Numbered from the stretch's first letter, positions 34,087 through 44,146 are shown. The stretch: 64,000 bases of DNA from Paenibacillus pinihumi DSM 23905 = JCM 16419 (GCF_000422505.1 NZ_KE383865.1:592726-656725); one strand, 5' to 3'. The notes: a model not told the origin generated them from the letters alone. Numbers and translations: made by a program.

Positions 34087-34656
34087 ATGGATATTTTAAA
34101 AGAGAGAATACTTCGTGAAGCGTCAATCTTATCCAGCGATGTGCTGAAGCTGGATGGGCTGCTCAATCATCAGGTCGATCCGGAGCTGACGATGCTGATG
34201 GGGCAGGAGTTTGCCCGGCGTTTTGCGGAGGATAACATTACAAAAGTCATTACTGTGGAGTCCTCAGGCATTCCGATCGCCTTTGCGACAGCGCTGACTT
34301 TGAATGTGCCGCTGCTCTTTGCCCGCCGCAAAAAAACGCTGATTGCTGAGCCTGATGCGCTGAGCGAGCGTGTCCCTTCATTTACGAAAGGCATTGTTAC
34401 AGATATTATGGTTTCACGGCAGTATTTGAGCGAGGGGGACCGCGTGCTGTTCATTGACGATATTATCGCCAACGGCGATGCGGCACGCGGCTTGATCAAA
34501 ATTATTGAACGCTCCGGCGCAAGTCTGGTAGGGCTCGGTATCGCCGTAGAGAAGGCATTCCAGGCCGGAGGCCGCACGATCCGCGAGCAGGGTATCCGTG
34601 TAGAATCGCTCGTGCGCATCGCTTCGCTGGAGGGCGGCACGATTTCGTTCGTGTAA
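34087..34656 (+). CDS. xpt: Xanthine phosphoribosyltransferase
   Basis: The 189-residue enzyme converts xanthine and PRPP to XMP for purine salvage. It begins MDILKERILREASILSSDVLKLDGLLNHQVDP, typical of Xpt, and has the PRPP motif VLFIDDIIANGDAA near residue 118 and VESSGIPIAFATAL in the N-terminal half. Length is standard. In Bacillus xpt is followed by pbuX under a guanine riboswitch; here pbuX is absent and I could not find the riboswitch. GAAGGGA lies ten bases before the ATG. Confidence 0.95.
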   Translation: MDILKERILREASILSSDVLKLDGLLNHQVDPELTMLMGQEFARRFAEDNITKVITVESSGIPIAFATALTLNVPLLFARRKKTLIAEPDALSERVPSFTKGIVTDIMVSRQYLSEGDRVLFIDDIIANGDAARGLIKIIERSGASLVGLGIAVEKAFQAGGRTIREQGIRVESLVRIASLEGGTISFV

Positions 34657-34746
34657 ATCAAAGTTTCCAGAGATTCGTCTCTTTCCACGGCGGATGTTTT
34701 CATCTATAATAACAAGTAATTGGCGTAAAAAGGGAGGCAGAAGGAT

Positions 34747-35073
34747 ATGGATAAATTAGAAATCTCGCCAGAATTTTTTTATACAAAATTGTCCGATGCC
34801 AAAATTCATTTCGAGCGTGCTCTCGATTGCAAACATACTGAGTTCGACACTTTGTACCCGTATATGATTGAGCATCCGCAGTTTTTCTGGTATAAACGTT
34901 ATGTCGCATGGTCTGAATTATTAACGGTTGTGAAGCTGTGTGAGGAATTGCAGTTGAATTGGCGTGACCAGTTCACTGAGCGCCAGAGCGAATATATTGC
35001 CAATCGCGTCATGTCGTCACGCGTTCTGGATGAATGGTACGAAACGAATGACTCCAAGGAGCATGTAGGCTAA
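34747..35073 (+). CDS. Small conserved-looking protein of unknown function
   Basis: The 108-residue soluble protein is rich in aromatic residues (FFYTKL, YPYMIEHPQFFWYKRYVAWSELL) and mostly helical in appearance. AGGGAGGCAGAAGGA precedes the ATG and TATAAT at 34706-34711 with TTTCCAC upstream gives a plausible promoter. No family is recognised; the strong ribosome site and codon pattern indicate a real gene. A hairpin follows it. Confidence 0.65.
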   Translation: MDKLEISPEFFYTKLSDAKIHFERALDCKHTEFDTLYPYMIEHPQFFWYKRYVAWSELLTVVKLCEELQLNWRDQFTERQSEYIANRVMSSRVLDEWYETNDSKEHVG

Positions 35074-35104
35074 GCTGATCAGCATTATACGGTATATGAT
35101 ACGG

Positions 35105-35143
35105 AAGAGACCTAGCGGGCCGTGTGCGGCCCAAGGGTCTCTT
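35105..35143 (+). terminator. Terminator after the 108-residue gene
   Basis: AAGAGACC pairs with GGGTCTCTT and an inner GGGCCG/CGGCCC helix extends it; TTGCTTATACTT follows. Confidence 0.75.
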
Positions 35144-35176
35144 TGCTTATACTTAATTGAACAAAGGGGTGGAGTT

Positions 35177-35392
35177 ATGCTTTCAGATGAACAACTGGAT
35201 GCCTTCAGAGTACAAGGAACGGCTGTCAGGGTCGTGCGCGATCATATAGAGGGAAATGATGTATATGGCATAGTGGTGGCCTGGAATGAGGAGCAGGTCA
35301 TGATCCGCAAGAAAAGCCGGCGGATTGTCAAACTGAGCCGCAGTTACCGCTATGAGCCTGCTTCAGAAGAACGAAGCGGCCCGGTGGAATAA
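35177..35392 (+). CDS. Small protein with beta-rich fold, unknown function
   Basis: ATG 35177 follows AGGGGTGGAG. The 71-residue protein reads DAFRVQGTAVRVVRDHIEGNDVYGIVVAWNEEQVMIRKKSRRIVKLSRSYRYEP, a pattern of short basic strands like a small SH3-type or KOW-like barrel. It could bind nucleic acid, but there is no recognised family. The longer frame from 35096 runs through the preceding terminator and is unlikely. Confidence 0.6.
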   Translation: MLSDEQLDAFRVQGTAVRVVRDHIEGNDVYGIVVAWNEEQVMIRKKSRRIVKLSRSYRYEPASEERSGPVE

Positions 35393-35418
35393 AAAAATTA
35401 ACACCATGAGGGGAAGTT

Positions 35419-35446
35419 GCCTGATCATCGAGCGGGATGGTCAGGC
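35419..35446 (+). terminator. Hairpin after the 71-residue gene
   Basis: GCCTGATCAT pairs with ATGGTCAGGC (one wobble) around an eight-base loop; TCTCTTTATGG follows. Confidence 0.6.
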
Positions 35447-35502
35447 TCTCTTTATGGACAAGTCAGCCCGGTGGTAATCACACAGCCTCCATTTAATTGA
35501 AA

Positions 35503-35517
35503 AATAAAGCGCTATCA
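35503..35517 (+). promoter_or_regulatory. Possible cre (CcpA) site
   Basis: AATAAAGCGCTATCA fits the cre consensus WTGNAANCGNWNNCA at all but two defined positions. About 250 bases upstream of the binding-protein gene. Weak; listed because the operon is for carbohydrate uptake. Confidence 0.3.
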
Positions 35518-35764
35518 TGGATAATGAGTATGAAAATATAAAAAATGGATGATTTTATGAGTTATATAAAATAACATATGAAATTATACTTACATATTTA
35601 GTTATAAATAATAACGCTTGTTGTTATGATCAAACGGTTACATTTTATGATTTAGATGATTTTATCCCCCTAATAGAAATTTATCCTCCTTACCAAATTC
35701 ACGCGCTCTTCCTACAATTAAAAGTGTACCTTAAACCAACCGATCTTGAGGAGGTCTTGAAATT

Positions 35765-37138
35765 ATGAAGAAAAGTTTGGTGCTGCTGCTCTCGCTGATC
35801 TTCGTTATAATGCTTGCGGGCTGCGGCACTAGTGGCAATGGAAATAAGCCCGGCAGCGAAGGCCAGCAAACTGCAGGCAACGGGGATCAGGGCGGCAAGA
35901 CAAATAATGAGCCGTTCGAAATTACGATTCGTCATACTCAGGTAGGGGAGTCCAAGAAATTCCGTCTGGCTTTGCTGGAAGATGTGGTCAAAAAGACAGA
36001 AGCCGCTGTTCCAGGCTTGAAGATCAAGCTTGATGGCGTGGACTCTGAAGTAAACCGGAAGGAAAGGCTAAGAGGTGAAATGGCTGCTGGCAAGCCGCCG
36101 GAAATCTTTGATGTCATGGGCAGTCCGGATGCGGAGCTTTATGCGAAGGAAGGCCTGATGCTTGATCTTACTCCTATTCTTGAAGAGCTGGGACTGACAG
36201 AAAAATTCACAACTTTGGTACCGTTTACGCATGACGGAAAAATATACGGCATTCCGATTGGCGGTTCGATTGAAGGCTATTTTTATAATAAAGAGTACTT
36301 TGAACAAAAAGGCTACCAGGTTCCAAAAACATTGGCAGAGCTGGATGATCTTGCAGCGAAAATCAAAGCTGACGGCAAGTTCCCGTTTGCCCAAGCTTCC
36401 AAAGATGCATGGATTCCGCTGATGACAACGAACAATCTGTGGTCCTATTATGGAGGCCCTCAAATTACGTATGGACTCAAGACCGGTGAATCCAAATGGA
36501 CGGATGATAACATTGTGAAAGGGGTAGCCAAGCACCAGGAATGGGTACAAAAAGGCTACTTTAAAAAAGGCGAACTTGGCTTTGAATATGCACATATGAG
36601 AAACCAGGTTATTACCGGCGAAGCCGTCATGATGATGGACGGCTCCTGGGCCAACTCGGTATTCAGAGACCCTGCGCAGGCAGGAGACATGGTTGGCAAA
36701 ATCGGCTATTTTAATATGCCTCCGGTGAATGCCGGCGATCCTGTCGTCGTCATGCAGGATGCCAACAACGGATACGGCTTCTCAAGCGCAGTCGCTGAAG
36801 ACCCGCGCAAGCTGCAAGTTGTGAAGGAGTTTATCCGGAATATGTGGACTGAAGAGATGCAGCTCCGCGGACTGAAGGAAGACGGCGTATTGCCGGCAAT
36901 GAAGATGGATCTGGATCAAATGAAGACCGTTTCGGATGATCCGCTCATGCAGGATATTTTCAGAGCGGTAAGCGAAATCGGAACCTCCTTCCCGGCGTTC
37001 GACGCACTGGTGCAAGCTGAGGTGAACACAGCGCTCAGCACAGGCATTCAACAGGTAATCAGCGGCGATATTGATGCAGCGAAAATGCTGGAAAATGTGC
37101 AGGCTGTGCAGGATGCGGCCAACTCAGCTGCTCAATAA
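35765..37138 (+). CDS. Carbohydrate ABC transporter substrate-binding lipoprotein (family 1)
   Basis: The 457-residue protein has a lipoprotein signal ending LAGC (Cys about residue 20), a Gly/Asn-rich linker, and a family 1 solute-binding fold (VNRKERLRGEMAAGKPPEIFDVMGSP, GKIYGIPIGGSIEGYFYNKEYFEQKGYQVPKTLAEL). It captures an oligosaccharide outside the cell for the permeases that follow. The NagZ-like enzyme at the end of the cluster suggests an N-acetylhexosamine-containing sugar. A terminator-like hairpin after it probably makes it more abundant than the permeases. Confidence 0.93.
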   Translation: MKKSLVLLLSLIFVIMLAGCGTSGNGNKPGSEGQQTAGNGDQGGKTNNEPFEITIRHTQVGESKKFRLALLEDVVKKTEAAVPGLKIKLDGVDSEVNRKERLRGEMAAGKPPEIFDVMGSPDAELYAKEGLMLDLTPILEELGLTEKFTTLVPFTHDGKIYGIPIGGSIEGYFYNKEYFEQKGYQVPKTLAELDDLAAKIKADGKFPFAQASKDAWIPLMTTNNLWSYYGGPQITYGLKTGESKWTDDNIVKGVAKHQEWVQKGYFKKGELGFEYAHMRNQVITGEAVMMMDGSWANSVFRDPAQAGDMVGKIGYFNMPPVNAGDPVVVMQDANNGYGFSSAVAEDPRKLQVVKEFIRNMWTEEMQLRGLKEDGVLPAMKMDLDQMKTVSDDPLMQDIFRAVSEIGTSFPAFDALVQAEVNTALSTGIQQVISGDIDAAKMLENVQAVQDAANSAAQ

Positions 37139-37157
37139 CCCGCCGTTTATAATGAAT

Positions 37158-37199
37158 GGGCGCCACCCGCCTTAAGGCATGTGGGGGCGTCTTTTTTTT
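37158..37199 (+). terminator. Attenuating terminator between binding protein and permease genes
   Basis: GGGCGCCACCCGCCTT pairs imperfectly with AAGGCATGTGGGGGCGTC and ends in eight T residues, 20 bases after the stop. Its place inside an operon suggests partial read-through. Confidence 0.75.
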
Positions 37200-37243
37200 C
37201 AAAATAAAATGCCAGAGTCCTCAACCATTATGCGGAGGTTCCC

Positions 37244-38128
37244 ATGAATAAAGCGCTTAGAAATCCTCTGATTTATATGTTGTTCATCCTGCCGGCTTTT
37301 ATATTGTTTGTCGCTTTTTTCATTTATCCGATTGTTACAGCGGTCAACAACAGCTTGACGAGCTGGAACGGCATCTCCAAAACGATGACCTATATCGGAA
37401 TGGACAACTACGCCACAGCCGTTCAGGATAAAATTTTCTGGTATTCTGCACGCAACAACGTGTATTTTATTTTGTTCTCCTGCTTGATTCAGGTTCCGGC
37501 CATCGTCTTCTTCTCGTTGCTTATCGCAAATGTAAGAAGGTTGAAGGATCTTTACAAAACGGCTATCTTTTTGCCTTCTATCATGTCTACAGCAGTCATC
37601 GGCATTTTGTGGGGGTTCATCTATAATCCGGATTTTGGGCTGATGAATGAATTTCTCGGCTTGTTCGGTATCGAGCCGGTCTATTGGCTGTCGGACAAAA
37701 ATTGGGCGATGATTGCCATCCTGATCACGAATGCCTGGCAGTGGACAGGTTTTTACATTGTCATGGTGCTGGCGGCTATCCTCTCCATACCAAAAGAGCT
37801 GGATGAGGCAGCGGCTATCGACGGTGCGACAGGCGTTCAGAGAGCGACAAAAATTACGCTGCCGCTCATTATGCCGATTATTTCGGTCGTGGTGATGCTC
37901 AGTATTGCCGGGGCTATGAAGGCCGCAGATATTGTGCTGGTTATGACCAAGGGCGGTCCTGCCGGTGCGACAGATGTTATGGCGACGTATATGATCCGCT
38001 ATGCGATTACAAGCTTCAAGCACGGATTCGGGAATGCGATTGCTGTACTCATCTTTTTGTTCACGATCATTATTACGGTCCTGTACCAATTCCTCATCGC
38101 CAGACGGACGGAAAGGATTGAATATTAA
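37244..38128 (+). CDS. Sugar ABC transporter permease (MalF-like)
   Basis: The 294-residue protein has six transmembrane helices and the ABC-importer coupling motif EAAAIDGATGVQRATKITLPLI (EAA-x3-G-x9-I-x-LP) near residue 190. With the second permease it forms the channel. GGAGG lies before the ATG. The stop TAA shares its last base with the next ATG. No ATPase gene exists in this cluster, so a shared MsmX/MsiK-type ATPase elsewhere must energise it. Confidence 0.93.
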   Translation: MNKALRNPLIYMLFILPAFILFVAFFIYPIVTAVNNSLTSWNGISKTMTYIGMDNYATAVQDKIFWYSARNNVYFILFSCLIQVPAIVFFSLLIANVRRLKDLYKTAIFLPSIMSTAVIGILWGFIYNPDFGLMNEFLGLFGIEPVYWLSDKNWAMIAILITNAWQWTGFYIVMVLAAILSIPKELDEAAAIDGATGVQRATKITLPLIMPIISVVVMLSIAGAMKAADIVLVMTKGGPAGATDVMATYMIRYAITSFKHGFGNAIAVLIFLFTIIITVLYQFLIARRTERIEY

Positions 38129-38955
38129 TGAGAACGTTCAAAAAGACGATTCCGCATATGTTTCTCATGGGCTATCTCCTTATTATTTTATATCCGTTCC
38201 TGTTCGTCCTGTTCTCATCTGTCAAAACGAACAATCAGGATATTGCTTCCAATCCGTTCGGGCTGCCTTCTTCCATGTCGTTTGACAATTACGTAAATGC
38301 CTGGGTCAATGCAAAAATCAGCACCTATTTCTTCAACAGTTTGTATATCGGCGTGCTGGCGGCATGCATCTCGATTTTGCTGGCTGCAATGCTGGCCTTT
38401 GCCGTTACCCGGATGCGGTACAACCGGATCAGCAAAATTGTGTTCCAGCTGGTACTGATCGGCATGCTGATTCCAAACAACTCATTGCTGCTCCCGATCT
38501 ATGGAATGATGCGCCAGTTAAATGTACTTGATACACATATGGCGCTGCTGCTGCCGTATGTGGCCAATGCGATTCCGTTCACGGTTATTATTTTGGCGGC
38601 GTTCATGCGTTCCCTTCCTGGCGAAATTGAAGAAGCTGCGGTAATAGATGGATTGAGCTCTGCCGGTCTGTTTGGTAAAATTATTATACCAATTACTATT
38701 CCTGCCATTGTGACCGTATTTATTATTAATTTCCTGGGCAACTGGAATGAATTTTTACTTGCGAATTACTTTCTTTCCGACGATAAGCTGAAGACGCTGC
38801 CGGTTGGAATGGTCGGCTTCAGGGACGCCTACAATACGAATTACGCCCAGATGTCTGCGGGAATTGTGTTCAGCGTCCTGCCGGTGATTATCATTTATGC
38901 CATTTTGCAAAAGAAAATTATCGAAGGCGTAACGGCTGGCAGCGTCAAAGGATAG
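38128..38955 (+). CDS. Sugar ABC transporter permease (MalG-like)
   Basis: The 275-residue protein has six transmembrane helices, an N-terminal motif GYLLIILYPFLFVLFSSVKTN, and EEAAVIDGLSSAGLFGKIIIPI as the EAA loop near residue 172. Second permease half. It overlaps the previous gene by one base. The histidine kinase gene begins 75 bases further on. Confidence 0.93.
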   Translation: MRTFKKTIPHMFLMGYLLIILYPFLFVLFSSVKTNNQDIASNPFGLPSSMSFDNYVNAWVNAKISTYFFNSLYIGVLAACISILLAAMLAFAVTRMRYNRISKIVFQLVLIGMLIPNNSLLLPIYGMMRQLNVLDTHMALLLPYVANAIPFTVIILAAFMRSLPGEIEEAAVIDGLSSAGLFGKIIIPITIPAIVTVFIINFLGNWNEFLLANYFLSDDKLKTLPVGMVGFRDAYNTNYAQMSAGIVFSVLPVIIIYAILQKKIIEGVTAGSVKG

Positions 38956-39030
38956 CCGCGGGTTGAACCATCCGGCAGTCACCCTTGGACCCTCACAATT
39001 GCCAGTACACCCACGGGGAGCTGCTGCTAC

Positions 39031-40878
39031 TTGAATCTGCGTGTTAAAGTCATGACGGCATTTATATCACTTGTCATCATTCCGTTATTCATTCTCGGAA
39101 TCATTACATTTGTCGTTACCTTCCGGTCAATTGAGCTGAAGTACACGCAACAGGCGGAATATTCGCTCAAGGCAATCGGATACAGCATACGAAGCGTTTT
39201 TAATGAAATCAACAATTTGTCAGATAACGGCATTGCCAAAGGGGTATTTCAGGAGGCACTGCTGGCAAATGACCCGGACGCCCAGGACTTGACGGCGACG
39301 ACCCAGCTTGAACTGAATGCCAATCAGAAAAATTTCCGCTCGCTGCTATACACCCATCCTGCGATCGATTATGCATTTTTGTATAATGCTTACGGTCACC
39401 GGGGTTCTAACGTCATTACGATTTTCAACAAGGAAAATTTCCGGACGCTGCCCTATGAGAAGTTTCAGGAGCATCCTTTGTACAATGAAATTTTATCGCT
39501 AAATGGGATGCCCAAGTGGATTGCTCCTTACGAATACACGGATTTGACCGGATCGGACAAAGTATTCGCGCAAATTCGGCTCATCAAAAATTTGACCAAT
39601 TTCAAGCGCGTCGGTATTCTGGTAGTGCAGATTAAAAATTGGGAATTTGAGAAAATATTTCAAAATTTGAAGCTGGGCAGCAGCATGAAGGATACACGGT
39701 TCATGCTCGTCAATGATGAAGGGCTTATTCTGTATGATCATCAGTCGGAGCTGGATGGTCAGCTGCTGCAGCCCCATATCCAGCACAAGCTTCATCTGGA
39801 CAGTGATTATCAGAGCTTCAAGGAGGATTTCGACGGGCAATTGAGTGTCATTTCGGTTCACAAGCTGAAAGGGTATCCGTGGCGGCTTGTATCGGTTACC
39901 TCCTGGCGCTATCTGTCACAGGAAGTAACAACTTTTGCGAAATGGTTTGCCGGTATTATTCTGGTCTGCGTCCTGACCGCAATGCTGTTCAATATGTTGT
40001 TCATGAACCGGATTACGGGCACAATCGGTGTTATCGTACGTTTTATGCGCAAGGTAGAGAGCGGCGACCTCGGGGCGCGCGTGGAGGAGAAAGGGGATGA
40101 TGAGCTGCTGCTGCTCCAACAGGGCTTCAATAACCAGATGGATAAGATCAATGAATTGTTTGATCAGGTGAAACGGGAGCAGCTTCAAAAGGCCAATGCG
40201 GAGCTGAGGGTGCTGCAGGCGCAAATCAAGCCGCACTTTCTGTTCAACACACTGGAATCGATCAATGTGCTGGCCGTTCAGAACGAAGGGCGCAAGGTTA
40301 GCGAGATGGTGCTCAGGCTCGCGAGTATTCTGCGGATCAGTATCCAGGACAAGGAAGAAATTGAGCTTGGTTTGGAAATTGAGCATTTGCGCAGTTATCT
40401 GGAGATTCAAAAATTCCGCTTCGAGGAGCTGTTCGAGTACGAGATTGATATCCCGCAGGAAATGATGGGCTGCATGCTGCCCAAGCTGACGCTTCAGCCG
40501 CTGGTAGAAAACAGCATTCAGCATGGCTTCGAGGGCATAGACTATATCGGAAAAGTCAAGGTTACCGGGCGGATGGAGAAGGACCGGATTTTGCTGAGGG
40601 TCGAGGACAACGGCATCGGGATTACAAATGAACAGTTGACTGCAATGTCGCATGTGGACGGGGATGATCCCGCACTTCAGTCTTTGCAGCCGTATCCGAG
40701 CCATGAACGCCGGGGGCTGGGCCTCCGCAGCGTCTCAGACAGGCTGCGGATTCGCTATGGCAGCAGATATGGCTTGTTTATTTGCTCCTGGCCGGGACAA
40801 AAGACCGTTATTCAGTGTATCATTCCAAAACAGGAATCGGGTGATAATCATGAGACTGAAAGCTTTATTGGTAGATGA
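39031..40878 (+). CDS. YesM-type sensor histidine kinase
   Basis: The 615-residue protein has one N-terminal transmembrane helix (residues about 7-27), a large extracellular dCache-like sensor (30-300), a second helix (about 305-325), HAMP, and a HisKA-type kinase core with phospho-accepting His in QIKPHFLFNTLESI and N-box LVENSIQHGFEG. TTG start with GGGGAG ten bases upstream. In such clusters it senses the sugar and activates the partner regulator. Overlaps the regulator gene by 29 bases. Confidence 0.92.
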   Translation: MNLRVKVMTAFISLVIIPLFILGIITFVVTFRSIELKYTQQAEYSLKAIGYSIRSVFNEINNLSDNGIAKGVFQEALLANDPDAQDLTATTQLELNANQKNFRSLLYTHPAIDYAFLYNAYGHRGSNVITIFNKENFRTLPYEKFQEHPLYNEILSLNGMPKWIAPYEYTDLTGSDKVFAQIRLIKNLTNFKRVGILVVQIKNWEFEKIFQNLKLGSSMKDTRFMLVNDEGLILYDHQSELDGQLLQPHIQHKLHLDSDYQSFKEDFDGQLSVISVHKLKGYPWRLVSVTSWRYLSQEVTTFAKWFAGIILVCVLTAMLFNMLFMNRITGTIGVIVRFMRKVESGDLGARVEEKGDDELLLLQQGFNNQMDKINELFDQVKREQLQKANAELRVLQAQIKPHFLFNTLESINVLAVQNEGRKVSEMVLRLASILRISIQDKEEIELGLEIEHLRSYLEIQKFRFEELFEYEIDIPQEMMGCMLPKLTLQPLVENSIQHGFEGIDYIGKVKVTGRMEKDRILLRVEDNGIGITNEQLTAMSHVDGDDPALQSLQPYPSHERRGLGLRSVSDRLRIRYGSRYGLFICSWPGQKTVIQCIIPKQESGDNHETESFIGR

Positions 40879-42466
40879 CGAGGTGCATATTCTAAACAAC
40901 CTGTCCAAGGTGCTGCCATGGGCCGATATGGGCTTTGAGATTATCGGATTGGCCAGGAGCGGTGTCGATGCGCTCGAGATGGCGGTACTGCACCAGCCTG
41001 ACCTGATCCTGAGCGATATCCGCATGCCGGTGATGGATGGAATTACACTGGTGAAGAAGATCAGGGAGCAGGGGTTAACCTGTGAAATGCTGCTCCTGTC
41101 CGGTTACCAGGAATTCGAATATGCCAGAACCGCACTCCGGTATGGCGTCAGAGACTATATTTGCAAGCCGATCAACTATATGGAATTGGAGCAGACGGTA
41201 CGAGACATTGCCCGGCAAATCGGTGAACAGCAAAAGAAGCAGGATACCGAGCAGCGACTGCAGGAGGTCGCTTCCCGGGTCAATGAAACTTATTTGCTGC
41301 ATGCTCTGCTCGGAATTGAGCAGGAACCGGGAAATGCGCTGCGTGAGGAGGAGGATACTGCGGATGAGGAACGTTACGGAGTGCTGCTTGTTGATTTGGA
41401 GGGCTATGCCCACCAGTCGATGATGTGGACGATCCGCGAGCGGAAAGCCTGGAATCTGCGTTTGACGACCGTTTTAAAAGACATGTTGGCGCCGTTGATG
41501 AGGGAATATACAGTACTTCAGGTTCGTGAAGGGGAATGGTGTGTAGTATTTAACAATTCAGTAGCAAAGGGTGAAATGACAAGAGCCGGAATCGAGCCGG
41601 TCTATGAACGGCTGCAGAGCATCGCAGGTGAGAAGGAAGGCATGATCACCCGGATGTGTGTGGAGCACAATCTGTTCTCCCTGCATGAACTTGGTTCCGT
41701 CTATCAGAGAATGCAGCAGATGCTCATTCTCAGCCGGCCGGAGCAATGGTATGTGGATGTCTGTGCTGCTCAAATGAATACGGACGAACGGGAAGCAGGA
41801 AGCCTGCCGGATGCGGGAGAGCCGCAGTGGCTCTGGATTGAACAGATTGGCAGCGGTCTGCGCGGCGGTAATCAGGAGTTGCTTGTCCAAGTGATGTCCG
41901 AATTGAAAAGCTACGTTGGACATCTGAATGAGGGCCGGGTTGGCCGAATGGAGAAGGTGCTGCATTATTTGCTGATTCATTTGCTCCGTGAAATGCGTGA
42001 ACTCCATATGTTGTCCGGAGAGCAGGAGGAAATGATCTGGCTCCGGCTGCAGGATTCGCTAAGCCTCAAGGAGCTGCTGTCGCTGATGATGTCACTCATT
42101 GAGCAGTCGAAGGAGTCTTTAATGGGGAAAAAATCTTCAGAAAGACTGATGATGGCTGCGCAAAGCTATATTCAGCAGCATTTGGGGAAGGACTTTGGCA
42201 TTGAAGATATTGCTGATTATTTGGGTATCAGCTGCAGTTATTTTTGCCTGCTGTTCAAAAATTACTTTGGCGAAACCTTTGTCGAGCATTTGACCCGGCA
42301 GCGGATTGAAGCGGCCAAGAGCCTGCTCGGCGGCAGCGACAAATCCATCACACATATTGGATCTGTAGTCGGTTATCAGGAGCGCCGCTATTTTACGAAA
42401 GTGTTTCAAAAATATACCGGAATGACTCCTTCAGAATATCGGCTGAAGGAATCATCCGCAATTTAA
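40850..42466 (+). CDS. YesN-type response regulator with AraC DNA-binding domain
   Basis: The ATG at 40850 (MRLKALLVDDEVHIL) is inside the kinase gene; the longer frame has no ribosome site. The 538-residue protein has a receiver domain with phospho-acceptor Asp in DLILSDIRMPVMDG (about residue 55), a long middle region of low conservation, and a C-terminal AraC double helix-turn-helix (DFGIEDIADYLGISCSYFCLLFKNYFGETF...YFTKVFQKYTGMTPSEY). It probably activates the ABC importer genes upstream. Confidence 0.93.
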   Translation: MRLKALLVDDEVHILNNLSKVLPWADMGFEIIGLARSGVDALEMAVLHQPDLILSDIRMPVMDGITLVKKIREQGLTCEMLLLSGYQEFEYARTALRYGVRDYICKPINYMELEQTVRDIARQIGEQQKKQDTEQRLQEVASRVNETYLLHALLGIEQEPGNALREEEDTADEERYGVLLVDLEGYAHQSMMWTIRERKAWNLRLTTVLKDMLAPLMREYTVLQVREGEWCVVFNNSVAKGEMTRAGIEPVYERLQSIAGEKEGMITRMCVEHNLFSLHELGSVYQRMQQMLILSRPEQWYVDVCAAQMNTDEREAGSLPDAGEPQWLWIEQIGSGLRGGNQELLVQVMSELKSYVGHLNEGRVGRMEKVLHYLLIHLLREMRELHMLSGEQEEMIWLRLQDSLSLKELLSLMMSLIEQSKESLMGKKSSERLMMAAQSYIQQHLGKDFGIEDIADYLGISCSYFCLLFKNYFGETFVEHLTRQRIEAAKSLLGGSDKSITHIGSVVGYQERRYFTKVFQKYTGMTPSEYRLKESSAI

Positions 42467-42484
42467 ATAAGAAGGTGAGAGGAA

Positions 42485-44146
42485 TTGCAATTGTCACAGT
42501 GGACGTTGGACGAGAAAATTGGACAGCTTTTTATTTGCGGTTTTAAAGGGTTGATTCCGGATGAGGGCATTAAAGCATTAATGGATGAATTCCATATCGG
42601 GGGCATCGTATACTTCAGAAGAAATGTAGAGTCGGTTAGCCAGATCAGAGAGCTGTCGGCAAGCTTGCAGGCTTCGCCGCGCAATCACCCGGATATTCCG
42701 CTGTTTATCTCCATCGATCAGGAGGGCGGCATGGTGTCCCGTCTGGATCATGATGGCATCAGCCGCATTCCCGGCAATATGACGCTCGGAGCAGTGAATG
42801 ACCCGGAGCTGACCTGCGAAATAGCGGTTCTGTCTGCTCAGGAGATGCTTGCACTAGGAATGAACCTGAATTTCGCCCCTTGTATTGATGTGAACAATAA
42901 TCCGGGAAATCCGGTAATTGGTGTCCGTTCATTCGGAGAGGACCCGGAAAAGGTGTCCGTGCATGGCGCCGCTGCAATCCGCGGGTATCAGACAACAGGT
43001 GTATGCGCCACAGCCAAACATTTCCCGGGTCATGGCGACACGGCAGTCGATTCCCATCACGGCTTGGCTGCGGTGCCGCATGACCGGAAACGTCTTGAGC
43101 AGGTCGAACTGCTTCCATTCCGCCGGGCTATCGAGGCCGGAGTCGATGCCATTATGACGGCGCATGTGATCTTTCCGGCGTTCGAGCCGGATGCCATCCC
43201 GGCAACACTGTCACGCCGTGTGCTGACAGACCTGCTGCGCGATGAACTGGGCTATGAGGGTCTTATTATTACGGATTGCCTGGAGATGCATGCAATTGCC
43301 AAGCAGTGCGGTATTGCCGAAGGCGCAGTACGCGCCATTGAGGCTGGAGCAGACATTGTCCTGGTCAGCCACACGCTGCCGGAGCAGATTGGCGCAATTG
43401 AAGCCGTTCGTGAGGCGGTGCGAAGCGGGCGTATAAGCGAGGAACGGATTGACCAGTCGCTGGAGCGGATTTTGTCCCTGAAAGCGAAACGGCTTGCTAT
43501 TGCCGAGAGTGCGTCTCAGGTTGCTACTGCGGTCGAGCCAGCTGATAGCGGCGTGCTGACACCGCCAGAGGCCAGCAGCAGTCTGCTGGGCCGCGCTGCG
43601 GAGCAAAGTGTCACCCTCGTCTGTGACACTGGCAATCTGCCGCTGGACAGCGCTCAGCCGGTGCTGGTAATCTGGCCGGAACTGCGGCGCAAGACGGAAG
43701 TTGATGAGCCATCGGTTCATAAGTATACGCTGGGGGATGCGCTGCAGGCTGCCGGGTATGATGTTGCTGTGTGCATAATCGGTACAGAGCCGGAAGAAGC
43801 GGAAATCCACGAGGTTATGAATCAGAGTACACGCTATAACCAAATTGTAGTGGTAACTTATACGGCGGAAGGGTCAATTCCGGAGGGTCAGCGTGGTCTT
43901 GTCAAGGCGTTGAACCGGGTGAAGGAATCCCGGGTTATCGTCGTATCCACCCGTAATCCGTATGATATCGCGGCATTTCCTGAGGTTGGCACTTATCTGT
44001 GCCTCTATGAGAACCGCCAGTTTTCACTGGATGCGCTGGCAAAGGTGCTGGATGGCAGCAATAGCCCGCAAGGCATCCTCCCGGTCAGTCTCGGATCGGA
44101 ATACCCTGCGGGCTATCGAAAGCCGCAGCTTGATGATCTAAATTAA
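42485..44146 (+). CDS. nagZ: Family 3 beta-N-acetylhexosaminidase (NagZ-like)
   Basis: The 553-residue protein has the NagZ signature [17 protein letters not shown] (acid/base His and Asp loop), [11 protein letters not shown], substrate lysine pocket [14 protein letters not shown] and nucleophile Asp in [11 protein letters not shown]. No signal peptide is seen, so it acts in the cytoplasm on an imported sugar. The second, smaller C-terminal domain (residues about 340-553) fits two-domain Gram-positive enzymes. TTG start after GAAGGTGAGAGG. It ends four bases inside the convergent uppP gene. Confidence 0.92.
   Translation: MQLSQWTLDEKIGQLFICGFKGLIPDEGIKALMDEFHIGGIVYFRRNVESVSQIRELSASLQASPRNHPDIPLFISIDQEGGMVSRLDHDGISRIPGNMTLGAVNDPELTCEIAVLSAQEMLALGMNLNFAPCIDVNNNPGNPVIGVRSFGEDPEKVSVHGAAAIRGYQTTGVCATAKHFPGHGDTAVDSHHGLAAVPHDRKRLEQVELLPFRRAIEAGVDAIMTAHVIFPAFEPDAIPATLSRRVLTDLLRDELGYEGLIITDCLEMHAIAKQCGIAEGAVRAIEAGADIVLVSHTLPEQIGAIEAVREAVRSGRISEERIDQSLERILSLKAKRLAIAESASQVATAVEPADSGVLTPPEASSSLLGRAAEQSVTLVCDTGNLPLDSAQPVLVIWPELRRKTEVDEPSVHKYTLGDALQAAGYDVAVCIIGTEPEEAEIHEVMNQSTRYNQIVVVTYTAEGSIPEGQRGLVKALNRVKESRVIVVSTRNPYDIAAFPEVGTYLCLYENRQFSLDALAKVLDGSNSPQGILPVSLGSEYPAGYRKPQLDDLN

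Larger units (their letters stand above)
35393..35764. other. AT-rich promoter region of the sugar-uptake operon
   Basis: After the hairpin at 35419-35446 the region is very AT-rich. A cre-like site is at 35503-35517. GAGGAGG at about 35750-35756 is the ribosome site of the binding-protein gene. I do not see a clear -35/-10 pair, as expected of an activator-dependent promoter. Confidence 0.4.
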
